A DNA stretch of 64,000 nucleotides from Silicimonas sp. (GTDB lineage Bacteria > Pseudomonadota > Alphaproteobacteria > Rhodobacterales > Rhodobacteraceae), in NCBI GenBank assembly GCA_022820365.1, contig JAJEFO010000061.1:1-64000 (forward strand). Reading direction: 5' to 3'. The translations under genes were made by a program, and so were the position numbers. Positions 35,576 to 43,778 of this stretch are shown piece by piece. Position 1 is the first letter of the stretch. Each line of letters begins with the position of its first letter. Under the pieces are notes generated by a model. It saw nothing but the letters and a program-made list of their open reading frames with translations, was not told the origin of the DNA and did not search any database.

Positions 35576-36285
35576 GCCGCCGTCGCTCCAAAATATGCCT
35601 CGGTGATGTCCTCGCGGCTTACCTGGTCCGTCCGCTCTTCCAACGAAACCCGCCCTTCCTGGAGGCAGTAGACGCGTGAAGACACCGCCAGCGCCCGGGA
35701 TATGTCCTGTTCGACCAGGAGCGCTGTCATTCCCTCTCCGATGATGCCGGGCAACACGTCATAGATCGTTCCGATCACGACCGGGGCAAGTCCGAGACTG
35801 ATCTCGTCGAACAGGATCAAGTCGGGATTGGCCATCAGGGCCCGACCGATCGCCACCATCTGCTGCTGCCCGCCCGAAAGCGATGTGGAGGCCTGGCTGC
35901 GTCGCTCCCCGAGAATCGGAAACATGTCGTAGACCTTGTCGAGCGACCAAGGTCCTGACCGACCCGTCTTGCCGCCGAGCACGAGGTTCTCCTCGACCGA
36001 GAGCGACGGAAACAGCTGCCGCCCTTCCGGCACAAGCGCAATGCCCAGGCCAGCAATCAGATCGGCCCGCAGGGATCCGATCGGCTGGCCGTCGAAGACC
36101 ACTTGGGCCGGATCATTCCAGGTCAACCCGGAAATTGACCGCATCAGCGTCGTCTTCCCGGCCCCGTTCGCTCCGATGATCGAAACGACTTCGCCCCGTT
36201 CAATGGACATGTCCACGCCGTAGAGTGCCTGGAAATCGCCGTAGTGTGCGTCGAGCGCATTCAGGGCCAGCAGCGAATCAGGCAT
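35572..36285 (-). CDS. Branched-chain-type ABC transporter ATPase (LivF)
   Basis: This 237-residue ABC ATPase has Walker A GANGAGKTT, the signature LSGGQQQMVAIGRAL and Walker B LILFDE. The ADLIAGLGIALVPEGRQLFPSL-type segment is diagnostic for LivF. The start at 36285 (MPDSLLAL) overlaps the livG stop by eight bases; the longer frame lies inside livG. It energises import together with the LivG-type ATPase. Confidence 0.92.
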   Translation of the reverse strand: MPDSLLALNALDAHYGDFQALYGVDMSIERGEVVSIIGANGAGKTTLMRSISGLTWNDPAQVVFDGQPIGSLRADLIAGLGIALVPEGRQLFPSLSVEENLVLGGKTGRSGPWSLDKVYDMFPILGERRSQASTSLSGGQQQMVAIGRALMANPDLILFDEISLGLAPVVIGTIYDVLPGIIGEGMTALLVEQDISRALAVSSRVYCLQEGRVSLEERTDQVSREDITEAYFGATAA

Positions 36286-37006
36286 CAGGGTCCATTCCGA
36301 GATAGATCTCCTTGACCTCGGCGCTGCCCATGATCTCCCGCGGCTCGCCTTCGGCGATCTTCTTGCCGAAATCAATCACGATGAGCTTCTGGACGACGGC
36401 CAGAAGTGCATGCACGACATGCTCGATCCAGATGATCGTCGTGCCCTGTGCGTGCACCCGGTTTATCGTCTCGATCAGTTCTCCGCACTCCGCGTCCGTC
36501 AAGCCGCCCGCGATCTCGTCCAACAGCAGGAGCTTTGGCCTGGCGGACAGCGCGCGGGCCATTTCCAAGCGCTTTCGCTCCAAGAGGGTGAGCGCGCCAG
36601 CACGGATGTTGGCCTTGGGCAATAGGCCCGTCGCTTCCAGAACCTCGATGGCATGAATTTCCGCCGAACCGCCGCTCAACCCGGCCCCTTGGGTTGCACC
36701 GACGAGGGCATTCTCGAAAACCGTCATTCCGCCAAATGGCTGCGGGATCTGAAACGAGCGGCAGATTCCCAGCCTGCAGCGCTCGGCTGCCGACACGCCG
36801 GTGATGTCGGCCCCGCCGAACTCGATCCGCCCGGCGTCGGGCCGCAAGGCGCCAGTGATCAGGTTGAACAGCGAGGTCTTGCCGGCGCCGTTCGGTCCCA
36901 GAATGCCGATGGCGGCACCCTGCTCCACGACAAAGCTCGTCTGATCGGCAACGACAACGGCACCGAACGACTTGCTGAGATCCGAGACCGACAGCAAGGC
37001 CGACAA
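36278..37006 (-). CDS. Branched-chain-type ABC transporter ATPase (LivG)
   Basis: This 242-residue ABC ATPase has Walker A GPNGAGKTSL, the LivG-type signature region (LTLLERKRLEMARAL, replacing LSGGQ) and Walker B LLLLDE followed by the IAGGLTDAE segment. The H-loop is in IIWIEHV. It starts with TTG at 37006, with GGAGGG eight bases upstream, 18 bases after the binding-protein stop. It is shorter than E. coli LivG but usual for alphaproteobacterial paralogues. Confidence 0.91.
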   Translation of the reverse strand: MSALLSVSDLSKSFGAVVVADQTSFVVEQGAAIGILGPNGAGKTSLFNLITGALRPDAGRIEFGGADITGVSAAERCRLGICRSFQIPQPFGGMTVFENALVGATQGAGLSGGSAEIHAIEVLEATGLLPKANIRAGALTLLERKRLEMARALSARPKLLLLDEIAGGLTDAECGELIETINRVHAQGTTIIWIEHVVHALLAVVQKLIVIDFGKKIAEGEPREIMGSAEVKEIYLGMDPDA

Positions 37007-37024
37007 GACCCCGGCCCTCCCCTC

Positions 37025-38296
37025 TCAGCTGAGCAGCTTCAGCGTGCCGCCGACCGGAATCTGCGGCGCGTGGGCATTGGTGGTCACGACCAGGTCGAAG
37101 CCGTCGCCCTTCTTCTGCCACTGGCCCGCTACAAGCGGAGTCTTGGTGACGTTCGGAACCGGCCCGCCCGCCCAGTTCACGTCACCCACGATGGTCGAGA
37201 GATTCGTCGACTTGATCGCATCGAGCGTGGCCATCGGGTCATCCAGGTCCGCCGACCGGGAAATCACGTCCCGAACGACCTCGAACAGTGCATGCTTGAA
37301 CCCGATGGGCTGGGTCCATGGCCGCCCGCTGGCAGCCGTGTATCCGTCCGCCAGTTCCTTCGCGCTTTCACCTGTCAGCGACGATTTGAACGGATGCGTC
37401 GGCGTCCACCAGATCTCCGAGGTCAGCCCGTCGCCACGGTCGCCGAGCGACTCGATGACGGACGGGAACAGAAGTGCCTTCCCGATCGTCACGACCTTCG
37501 GTCGGAAGCCCTGCTGTGCAGATTGCGCCCAGAAGGTTGCGAAGTCCGGCGGGATCATGTTGCCCGTGACGATCTCGCAACCGGCCTCCTTGAAGGCAGC
37601 GATGTAATTTGAAAAGTCGTCATTGAGCGGCTGATAGCGACCGGGGTCGACCAAGGTGAATCCGGCATCCGCGAGCGGTTTCGGAAATCCAAGTTCCGGA
37701 TGACCCCAGGCATTGCCGTCCGCATCATTGGGGAAAAGTCCGGCCACGGTCTTGGACACGCCCGAACCGCCCCAGAGATCGAGGAAATTGGCGATCACGT
37801 CCTCGAGGCCCCAGAAGAAGTGGTACGTGTACTGGAAACCTTCCGCCGGGTTGCCGTTGCGACCGAAGAAGTAGGGCTGCCACGGGCAGTCGGTCGTAAT
37901 GCACGGAACCTCGTTGACCTCGGCCTGGTCGGCGACCGGATTGGTCGTGTCAGGAGTCGACGCGGCGACGATGAGATCCACTTCCTCGCCAAGGATCAGG
38001 TCGGCAGCCACTTCGGCCGCCCGGTTCGGGTTCGACTGGCTGTCCTTGGAGATGATCTCGACCCCGTAAGACTTGCCGTTGTTGGAGATTCCGTCTGCGA
38101 ATGCGGCCTCGATGCCCTGCAGGACATGCTCGTCCGCCTCGGCGAACCCCGCCAACGGCCCGGTGCGAGGGCTGACATGACCAACCCGGATCGTCGGATT
38201 TGCCGCATATGCGCGCGTGGATGTCAGCAATGCGGGCACCGCCACCGTCGTGGCAAGACCGCCAAGAACCCGTCTTCTCGTTGTTGCAAGTGCCAT
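37025..38296 (-). CDS. Branched-chain-type ABC transporter substrate-binding protein
   Basis: This periplasmic type I binding protein of 423 residues begins with a Tat-type signal (RRRVLGGLA at residues 7-15) and a likely cleavage after AYA (about residue 31). The mature domain starts IRVGHVSPRTGPLAGFAEADE, typical of Peripla_BP_6/LivK-like proteins. The Tat signal means it is exported folded. The ligand is unknown but should be the substrate of the catabolic genes upstream in the operon. A GGAGG ribosome binding site precedes the ATG. Confidence 0.9.
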   Translation of the reverse strand: MALATTRRRVLGGLATTVAVPALLTSTRAYAANPTIRVGHVSPRTGPLAGFAEADEHVLQGIEAAFADGISNNGKSYGVEIISKDSQSNPNRAAEVAADLILGEEVDLIVAASTPDTTNPVADQAEVNEVPCITTDCPWQPYFFGRNGNPAEGFQYTYHFFWGLEDVIANFLDLWGGSGVSKTVAGLFPNDADGNAWGHPELGFPKPLADAGFTLVDPGRYQPLNDDFSNYIAAFKEAGCEIVTGNMIPPDFATFWAQSAQQGFRPKVVTIGKALLFPSVIESLGDRGDGLTSEIWWTPTHPFKSSLTGESAKELADGYTAASGRPWTQPIGFKHALFEVVRDVISRSADLDDPMATLDAIKSTNLSTIVGDVNWAGGPVPNVTKTPLVAGQWQKKGDGFDLVVTTNAHAPQIPVGGTLKLLS

Positions 38297-38321
38297 TGTT
38301 CCTTTCCTCCCTGGATTTGAG

Positions 38322-39248
38322 TCAGTTGGGCAGAATTGCCTCGAGTTTCGTCAGATGTTCGGCCATCCTCGCCTTCGTCGCGGCCAGGTCTCCGTCACGC
38401 CAGTCGCGAAAGCCCGCGCCTGCCGCCATGCCGACGCGACCCTGGTCAAGAAGCTCTTGCAGATACGTCGATGGGGCGGGCGAAGCATCAAGATCGAACA
38501 GGACCTGGTTGTGGATGTCCTGAGTCAGCTCGATTCCTATAAGGTCCGCGTTTTCGAGCGGCCCGAGCACGGCCATGCGTCGGCCAAAGCTGGCCTTGAC
38601 CACCTCGTCCACTGTCTCGGCGGTGCAGACGCCCTTTTCCACGAGCGAAATCGCTTCGCGCCAGAGCGCGTGCTGCAAGCGGTTGCCTATGAATCCCGGC
38701 ACGTCTCTTTCGACCATGACCGGAGTCTTGCCGACCTCCGAGAGCAGTTCGTGCATGGACTCGGCGCAGTTCGAGGCCGTCCATTCGGTTTTCACGATCT
38801 CGACCAGCGGAATCATGTGCGGAGGATTCCACCAGTGCGTTCCCATGGCGCGATGCCGCGACTCCAGCTCCTCCATTATCGCCGTGATCTGGATGACGGA
38901 CGTGTTCGATGCAAGCACCGCATCCGAAGGCGCGAATTCCTCGACTTCCGCAAAGATCGCCTGCTTGAGCGCGAGCTTTTCCGGCGCCGCCTCGAATACG
39001 CATGCGGCACCCTCTGTCGCCGCGCGAAGCGAATCGCATGGTTCAATCCTGTTGAGGGCCTTGGAGACTTCTGGTTCGCTCGCGCCGAGTAGCCGCAAGC
39101 TCTCGGCAATCCTCTCGGGAGCGGATTGCATCATCTCGCTGGAAGGATCGGTGATCGTGACCCGCCGCCCGGCCCTTGCGAATGTCAGGGCGATCCCGTG
39201 GCCCATCAGGCCGGCGCCGATTACAGCGATCTGACGATCCCCGGTCAT
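38322..39248 (-). CDS. 3-hydroxyacyl-CoA dehydrogenase family protein
   Basis: This 308-residue NAD-dependent dehydrogenase has an N-terminal Rossmann motif (VIGAGLMGHGIA), the catalytic-His segment THWWNPPHMIPLVEIV and a C-terminal helical domain (VPGFIGNRLQHALWREA). The lone two-domain form is shared by 3-hydroxybutyryl-CoA, L-gulonate 3- and carnitine 3-dehydrogenases. The WW in place of the usual FF before NPP is frequent in the non-CoA branch, so the substrate may be a free hydroxy acid. The start at 39248 (MTGDRQ) lies four bases after the SDR stop. Confidence 0.86.
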   Translation of the reverse strand: MTGDRQIAVIGAGLMGHGIALTFARAGRRVTITDPSSEMMQSAPERIAESLRLLGASEPEVSKALNRIEPCDSLRAATEGAACVFEAAPEKLALKQAIFAEVEEFAPSDAVLASNTSVIQITAIMEELESRHRAMGTHWWNPPHMIPLVEIVKTEWTASNCAESMHELLSEVGKTPVMVERDVPGFIGNRLQHALWREAISLVEKGVCTAETVDEVVKASFGRRMAVLGPLENADLIGIELTQDIHNQVLFDLDASPAPSTYLQELLDQGRVGMAAGAGFRDWRDGDLAATKARMAEHLTKLEAILPN

Positions 39249-39252
39249 TCTC

Positions 39253-40038
39253 CTACCCTGCCGTATAGCCGCCGTCGGCGTAAAGAACGTGTCCGGTGTA
39301 AAAGTCGGACGCGCTTGAGGCCAGAAACAGAAGCGGCCCGGCCAGGTCCTCAGGTTCTCCAAGCCGCCCCTTTGGAACGCGGGACAGAAACCCCTTGCGA
39401 ACGGCCCGTGCGTCTTCGTTGTCCTCGAACATCCACGCGGTCAGCGGCGAGCGAAAGACCGTCGGCGCGATCGCGTTCACCGTGATGCCCGTTGGCCCGA
39501 GCTCGCATCCCAAAGCCTTGGTGATTCCGTCCACTGCGGCCTTGGAAGCGCAGTAGGCGGTGTATCCGGCGGGATGCCCCAGCAAGCCCCTTGCGGATGA
39601 CATCAGCACGATCTTGCCGCCTTCTCCTTGGGACAGCATCCGTCCGGCAGCCGCACGCGCCATCAGCCAGCTCTGCGTGACATTAGCATCCATCACGGCA
39701 TCGAAAGTCGAGGGGTCCATCTCGTCGATCCTGGCGACCCTGTTCATGCCGGACGCGACAACGAGAATGTCGAGGCGGCCGAACGCCGCGGCCGTTTCCG
39801 CCACGAGGGTATTGCAGTCCTCTTCGCTGTCAGGACGGGAATTGACCTCGTGAATCTTGCCCTTGCAGGCTGCCGCCACCTGCTTCAAGGCGTCGGCGTT
39901 TCCGCCTGCAAGGACGACCTTGCAGCCGGCACCGGAAAGACATCGCGCAGCGACCCCGCCGAAGGCACCGGTGGCGCCCGTGATCAATGCGACCTTTCCG
40001 GACACGTCAAACAGGGATAGAGGATCGTCCAGTGACAT
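39253..40038 (-). CDS. Short-chain dehydrogenase/reductase
   Basis: This classical SDR of 261 residues has TGATGAFGG as cofactor-binding motif, a Ser in MSSARG and the catalytic YCASK. The C-terminus ends with the common LYADGGYTAG motif. The substrate is unknown; in this operon it probably oxidises or reduces a hydroxyl or keto group of the imported compound or of its cyclase product. GGAG lies seven bases before the ATG, and it sits four bases after the cupin gene. Confidence 0.88.
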   Translation of the reverse strand: MSLDDPLSLFDVSGKVALITGATGAFGGVAARCLSGAGCKVVLAGGNADALKQVAAACKGKIHEVNSRPDSEEDCNTLVAETAAAFGRLDILVVASGMNRVARIDEMDPSTFDAVMDANVTQSWLMARAAAGRMLSQGEGGKIVLMSSARGLLGHPAGYTAYCASKAAVDGITKALGCELGPTGITVNAIAPTVFRSPLTAWMFEDNEDARAVRKGFLSRVPKGRLGEPEDLAGPLLFLASSASDFYTGHVLYADGGYTAG

Positions 40039-40042
40039 CGGC

Positions 40043-40396
40043 CTACTCCGGTCTCTTGCCGTCGGGATACGGAATCACGACGATCATCTTGCAGACGTGG
40101 TTGCTGCGGTTCTCGATCTTGCGAACCTCGTTCGGCGCGATCCTGCAGCTGTCCATCGGCTTCAGCACCGTTTCCTGACCGTCAATGATCACGGTCATCT
40201 CGCCTTCGAGCACGACATAGACCTTCTCGAACGGCGTTGAATCCGGTCCGGCCCCGCCGCCCGGCAGGAACTGGGACAGGCCGACCCACTGGTTTTCCGG
40301 GCCGCCGTCCTCGAAACCCTGAAGCCTGAGCCCGGTGACGCCCCAGTGGTTCGGGGCATCATAAGATTCGGCATCGGCAAATCGCTTGACAAGCAT
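40043..40396 (-). CDS. Small cupin-domain protein
   Basis: This 117-residue single-domain cupin is likely a beta-barrel enzyme or sensor. The first cupin motif is modified (LPGGGAGPDSTPFEKVYVVLEGE, with few His ligands) and the second reads RIAPNEVRKIENRSNHVC. Metal binding may therefore be weak or atypical. The start at 40396 overlaps the cyclase stop by one base (TGATG), showing tight coupling. A role as isomerase or accessory factor in the pathway is inferred from position only. Confidence 0.8.
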   Translation of the reverse strand: MLVKRFADAESYDAPNHWGVTGLRLQGFEDGGPENQWVGLSQFLPGGGAGPDSTPFEKVYVVLEGEMTVIIDGQETVLKPMDSCRIAPNEVRKIENRSNHVCKMIVVIPYPDGKRPE

Positions 40397-41235
40397 CAGA
40401 ACGCCTCCCCAGCCTCGATGCGATAGTTCTGCCCTGAATCCATCATCGCGACGAGGCGAATGATGCAACCGTCCCCCCGATCCCAGTTCCACGGAAAGAA
40501 TGCGAAGGTGCAGCGCCTGCCGGTCAACCGGTCAAGGTCGCCTCCGACATTCTCGATTCCGAGGATGCCGTTCGAGAACAGCTTGTTGTGCACCGGCTCC
40601 CATTCCGGGAAATCGTCACTCCAGTCGCGTCCGCCGGACCATTCGCGGTACTCCGCTTCCAGGTGCGGCAGGATCGGGCCGTTTCGCTGCGGACCGATCG
40701 CGGTGGCCAGCGGGTGGTCGTTGGCCTGAGTGTCGTGGCCCACGACCTTTATTCCCTTCTCCACCATCCAGTCCGCCGCCGACGGCACCAGGCCCGGACA
40801 GTATGCAAAGTAATCGCCATCCTCGTACTGCTTGTGCCAGCCGGTGTTGATGATCAGGACGTCGTTCTTGCGGATCGCGTGTCCGCACGCCTTCTCAAGG
40901 TCGTCGCCCGTGATCGACTCCCACTTCTTCTTGGGCACGTTCACCACCAGCCCGGAGCCGAAGAAGTGCGGCAGCGGCACCTCGTCGATGAACGGCGTGC
41001 CCTGGACCACGTGGGCCGGAGCGTCGATATGGGTGGTCACGTGCATGGTGGTCGTGATGGTCTGGCTGAGCACGCCGGACTTGGCCATGTAGTGCTGGCG
41101 ATCAATCTGCACATCCTTGAAATACGGCCAGTTTGGACACTGAAAACCGTAGCGATGGCTGAGATTCACGAACTCCAGCCCCATGTCGTTGTCGTCGTTT
41201 GCCTGGAAATCTATTCCGCGAATGGTGACGCTCAT
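40396..41235 (-). CDS. Cyclase/kynurenine-formamidase-like hydrolase
   Basis: This 279-residue protein belongs to the metal-dependent cyclase family that includes bacterial kynurenine formamidase and isatin hydrolase. The metal-binding motif appears as HVTTHIDAPAH, where family members have HxGTHxDxPxH. Such enzymes hydrolyse amides, lactones or cyclic imides. It is the first gene of the ten-gene minus-strand operon and probably opens or deacylates the imported substrate. The ATG at 41235 lies just downstream of the shared regulatory region with the iclR-type gene. Confidence 0.88.
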   Translation of the reverse strand: MSVTIRGIDFQANDDNDMGLEFVNLSHRYGFQCPNWPYFKDVQIDRQHYMAKSGVLSQTITTTMHVTTHIDAPAHVVQGTPFIDEVPLPHFFGSGLVVNVPKKKWESITGDDLEKACGHAIRKNDVLIINTGWHKQYEDGDYFAYCPGLVPSAADWMVEKGIKVVGHDTQANDHPLATAIGPQRNGPILPHLEAEYREWSGGRDWSDDFPEWEPVHNKLFSNGILGIENVGGDLDRLTGRRCTFAFFPWNWDRGDGCIIRLVAMMDSGQNYRIEAGEAF

Positions 41236-41272
41236 CGTTTCTCCCCAAAATGCAGCATCTTATTCCCGCATT

Positions 41273-41301
41273 ATGGTACATTTGTATCGCATTGCAGTCA
41301 A
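41273..41301 (-). promoter_or_regulatory. Promoter and IclR-type operator candidate
   Basis: On the minus strand TTGACT (41301-41296) is separated by 17 bases from TACCAT (41278-41273), a plausible promoter for the cyclase operon. It is overlapped by the imperfect palindrome GGTACATTTGTATC (41275-41288), whose core TACA-TT-TGTA is perfect. Its place over the -10 and spacer suits repression by the divergent IclR-type regulator. Confidence 0.5.
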
Positions 41302-41376
41302 GTGTTGCCTTGCCGTCGTTGCCCAGATAGGCTGCAGGGGACCAAAACCAAGGACAGGCAGCACGGCGGCGGAGCA

Positions 41377-42120
41377 TTGGACGGAGAATCAACTCATAGG
41401 AATCAGGGCATTCAGGTCATTTCCCGGGCCGCGGACATTCTCCGCCTTCTGGGCCGAGAGACGGACGGCCTCAGCCTTGGCCAGATCGCCAAGAGCGTGG
41501 CCCTGCCGCGTTCCACGGTGCAGCGCGTTGTCGCGGCGCTCGCCGTCGAGGGATTCATCTCGACAGAAAAGGGATACGGAGGAATTCGGCTGGGTCCGGA
41601 GATCCTGAGCCTTGCCCAGGCCACGGCGTCAGACATGAAGGATCGGCTTCGCCCGTTCATGAAGAACATTTCGGACGAGACCGGCGAAACTGTGGACCTT
41701 GCCGTCCTTGAAGGGGACAAGATGCTCTTCATCGACCAGATCGTGGGGAGCCAGCGGCTTCGAGCGGTGTCAAGGATCGGGGAGACTTTTCCGCTGACGA
41801 CAACGGCAAACGGAAAGGCGGCGCTGGCCTGCCTGCAACGGGAGCACGCTGAAAAGCTGATCGTTGCAGAAATCGAGGGGCAGGGTTCGAATTCAAGGAC
41901 GCTGGACGAGATCCTCGATGAAATCGAGCAGATCAAGAATGGCGCCTTGGCCAAGGACGAGAACGAGCATTCTGACGGAATTTGCGCTCTCGGATTCGCG
42001 ATCAAGGACGCGAACGGCGACATATTCGCCCTGTCCACGCCGGTTCCGAGCACCCGCTACGAGCAGATCAAGGGCTCCATGAGCGACGTGTTGGACAGAT
42101 GCCTGAAGAACATGCGGTGA
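41377..42120 (+). CDS. IclR-family transcriptional regulator
   Basis: This 247-residue regulator has an N-terminal winged helix-turn-helix (about residues 10-70, SLGQIAKSVALPRSTVQRVV) and the IclR effector-binding domain (LRPFMKNISDETGETVDLAV, and a C-terminal GICALGFAI segment). It is divergent from the cyclase operon and probably controls it in response to the substrate or an intermediate. The open frame extends far upstream as antisense of the cyclase gene; TTG at 41377, right after GGCGGCGGAG, is the only reasonable start. The start is uncertain by a few codons. Confidence 0.88.
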   Translation: MDGESTHRNQGIQVISRAADILRLLGRETDGLSLGQIAKSVALPRSTVQRVVAALAVEGFISTEKGYGGIRLGPEILSLAQATASDMKDRLRPFMKNISDETGETVDLAVLEGDKMLFIDQIVGSQRLRAVSRIGETFPLTTTANGKAALACLQREHAEKLIVAEIEGQGSNSRTLDEILDEIEQIKNGALAKDENEHSDGICALGFAIKDANGDIFALSTPVPSTRYEQIKGSMSDVLDRCLKNMR

Positions 42121-42252
42121 TGCAGAACCTGCATCATCTCGGCACAATGCCTCAACGGAATCCCCTCGTCAGTTCCTGCGAGCATTCAGGCTCCGCAGCC
42201 GTTTCAAGCACTTTCGGGTTCGCATTCGGATGCTCATTGGACTGATGAACGG

Positions 42253-42552
42253 ATGAAGGTCCCAGAGGATCTGCGTGAAACCGCCAAGAAGTGCTACGGC
42301 GTCGACCTTCATTCGAGCTTCGCCGCCCGTTGGATGTCCGAGGGATTCGTGCACCTTTTCCGACCTCCGATGAATCGCGCGAACGAAAGGCAAGAGACGA
42401 AGAAATGGCTCAACGATAACATCTCTTCAGAAGCATATCGCAAGACGATGGTGAATTGCATTCCGACAAGTCCGGGAAAACATGCCGAGTCTGTTTGGCT
42501 CTATGCGTTCAAGAGCGACGAGGACTTGATCATGTTCAAGTGCTATTGCTGA
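42253..42552 (+). CDS. Hypothetical small protein
   Basis: This 99-residue protein has no recognised domain. It is hydrophilic, with aromatic residues spread along it and a C-terminus ending in the short Cys-rich CYC. Composition looks protein-like, unlike the shadow frames nearby. It lies between the IclR-type regulator and a methyltransferase gene on the same strand, but the 116-base gap to the latter argues against tight coupling. No clear ribosome binding site is visible. Confidence 0.45.
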   Translation: MKVPEDLRETAKKCYGVDLHSSFAARWMSEGFVHLFRPPMNRANERQETKKWLNDNISSEAYRKTMVNCIPTSPGKHAESVWLYAFKSDEDLIMFKCYC

Positions 42553-42668
42553 CCATGACTTGACAGGCAACCCTGCACCGGAAATTACTGTCCCGAACCT
42601 TGCCGGAAGGACGCAAGAAGTCAGGGCGATTCCGACCGGTTCACGCCACAATCTGACGAGGGCATAAA

Positions 42669-43502
42669 ATGAGCGGACCAGTAGACCCCGAAGCACAAGA
42701 ACAGACCTACACCATGGGCTACAACGAGGAGTTTCAGGTGCTCCTGCGTCGGAGGAGTGCGGCCAACAATGCTGCCCATCTGCTGCCGAAACTCAGTTCA
42801 GGCATGCGCGTCCTCGATGCGGGTTGCGGCCCGGGCACGATTTCGATGGGTCTGGCCGACGCGGTGGCTCCCGGAGAATTCATCGGAGTCGACATCGAGG
42901 AGTCCCAGGTCGAAATGGCTAGCGCGGCGGCGTCTGCCGGCGGCCATGAGAACGCGGAATTCCAGGTCGCTGACGCCCTGAATCTTCCCTTCGAAAGCGA
43001 TTCCTTTGATGTCGTTCACGCCCATGCGACCATAATGCACGTGCCGGACGCCAACGCTGCCGTTGCGGAAATGATGCGTGTCCTGAAACCCGGCGGGATC
43101 ATATCGAGCCGGGACATGATCCTGTCCTCGTGCTTCACCGAACCGAAGCATGGTGACTTCGACAATGCCTGGCATGTGTTTGGCAAGCTACTGTCCGCAA
43201 ATGGCGGACATCCAGAAATGGGCAAGGAGATCAAGGGTGTGCTGCATGCTGCGGGATTTTCCGACATTTCGGTGAGTGCCTCCTTCGAGTGTTTTGCGTC
43301 CAAGGAGGATGTGGATTTCTTCCACGGGTTCGCGCAGGGATGGTTTTTTGCTGACCAAACCATGGCGGCGGCTCAAAAACTTGGCGTGGCCAGCGCTGAA
43401 GACATGGACCGTTGGCGCGAACTGCTAGACCAATGGCAGACTGACCCGGCAGCATTTTCGACGATTGCTTGGGGTGAAGTGCTTGGTGTCAAGCCTGGAT
43501 AA
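42669..43502 (+). CDS. SAM-dependent class I methyltransferase
   Basis: This 277-residue cytoplasmic protein has a standard Rossmann methyltransferase core: motif I VLDAGCGPGTISMGLAD, the acidic residue of motif II (FIGVDIEESQ), and motif IV/post-I segments (FDVVHAHATIMHVPD, LKPGGIISSRD). It resembles UbiE/COQ5-like and small-molecule methyltransferases. The C-terminal 100 residues form a helical cap likely to define the substrate, which is unknown. It has no evident operon partner. Confidence 0.85.
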   Translation: MSGPVDPEAQEQTYTMGYNEEFQVLLRRRSAANNAAHLLPKLSSGMRVLDAGCGPGTISMGLADAVAPGEFIGVDIEESQVEMASAAASAGGHENAEFQVADALNLPFESDSFDVVHAHATIMHVPDANAAVAEMMRVLKPGGIISSRDMILSSCFTEPKHGDFDNAWHVFGKLLSANGGHPEMGKEIKGVLHAAGFSDISVSASFECFASKEDVDFFHGFAQGWFFADQTMAAAQKLGVASAEDMDRWRELLDQWQTDPAAFSTIAWGEVLGVKPG

Positions 43503-43778
43503 TAGCGCAACCAGAACTGCCAACCATCGAAACCCGCCCGGCGGAAGTGACACATCGTGTTTTTGCAGGACTTGGTTGCCTTGCCACTCGAACTATTGAG
43601 CGGATTGCCGGACACCCGTACACGCACTGACGAGCGGTCGAAGATTGTCCAAAGTCGGATTCTGTCCTGATATCGAAAGGGCGCACCGGCCAGTCAGGGA
43701 AATCGCGCAATTCAGGTTGGGCCAGCAATGCCCAATTCACTACCTAGCACTGGCGAATCCGCGACGCCTACGACCTGT

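Noticed and set aside
40588-41376. Long N-terminal extension of the IclR-type frame
   Set aside because: It is antisense to the cyclase gene, and IclR proteins have about 250 residues; the real start is near 41377.
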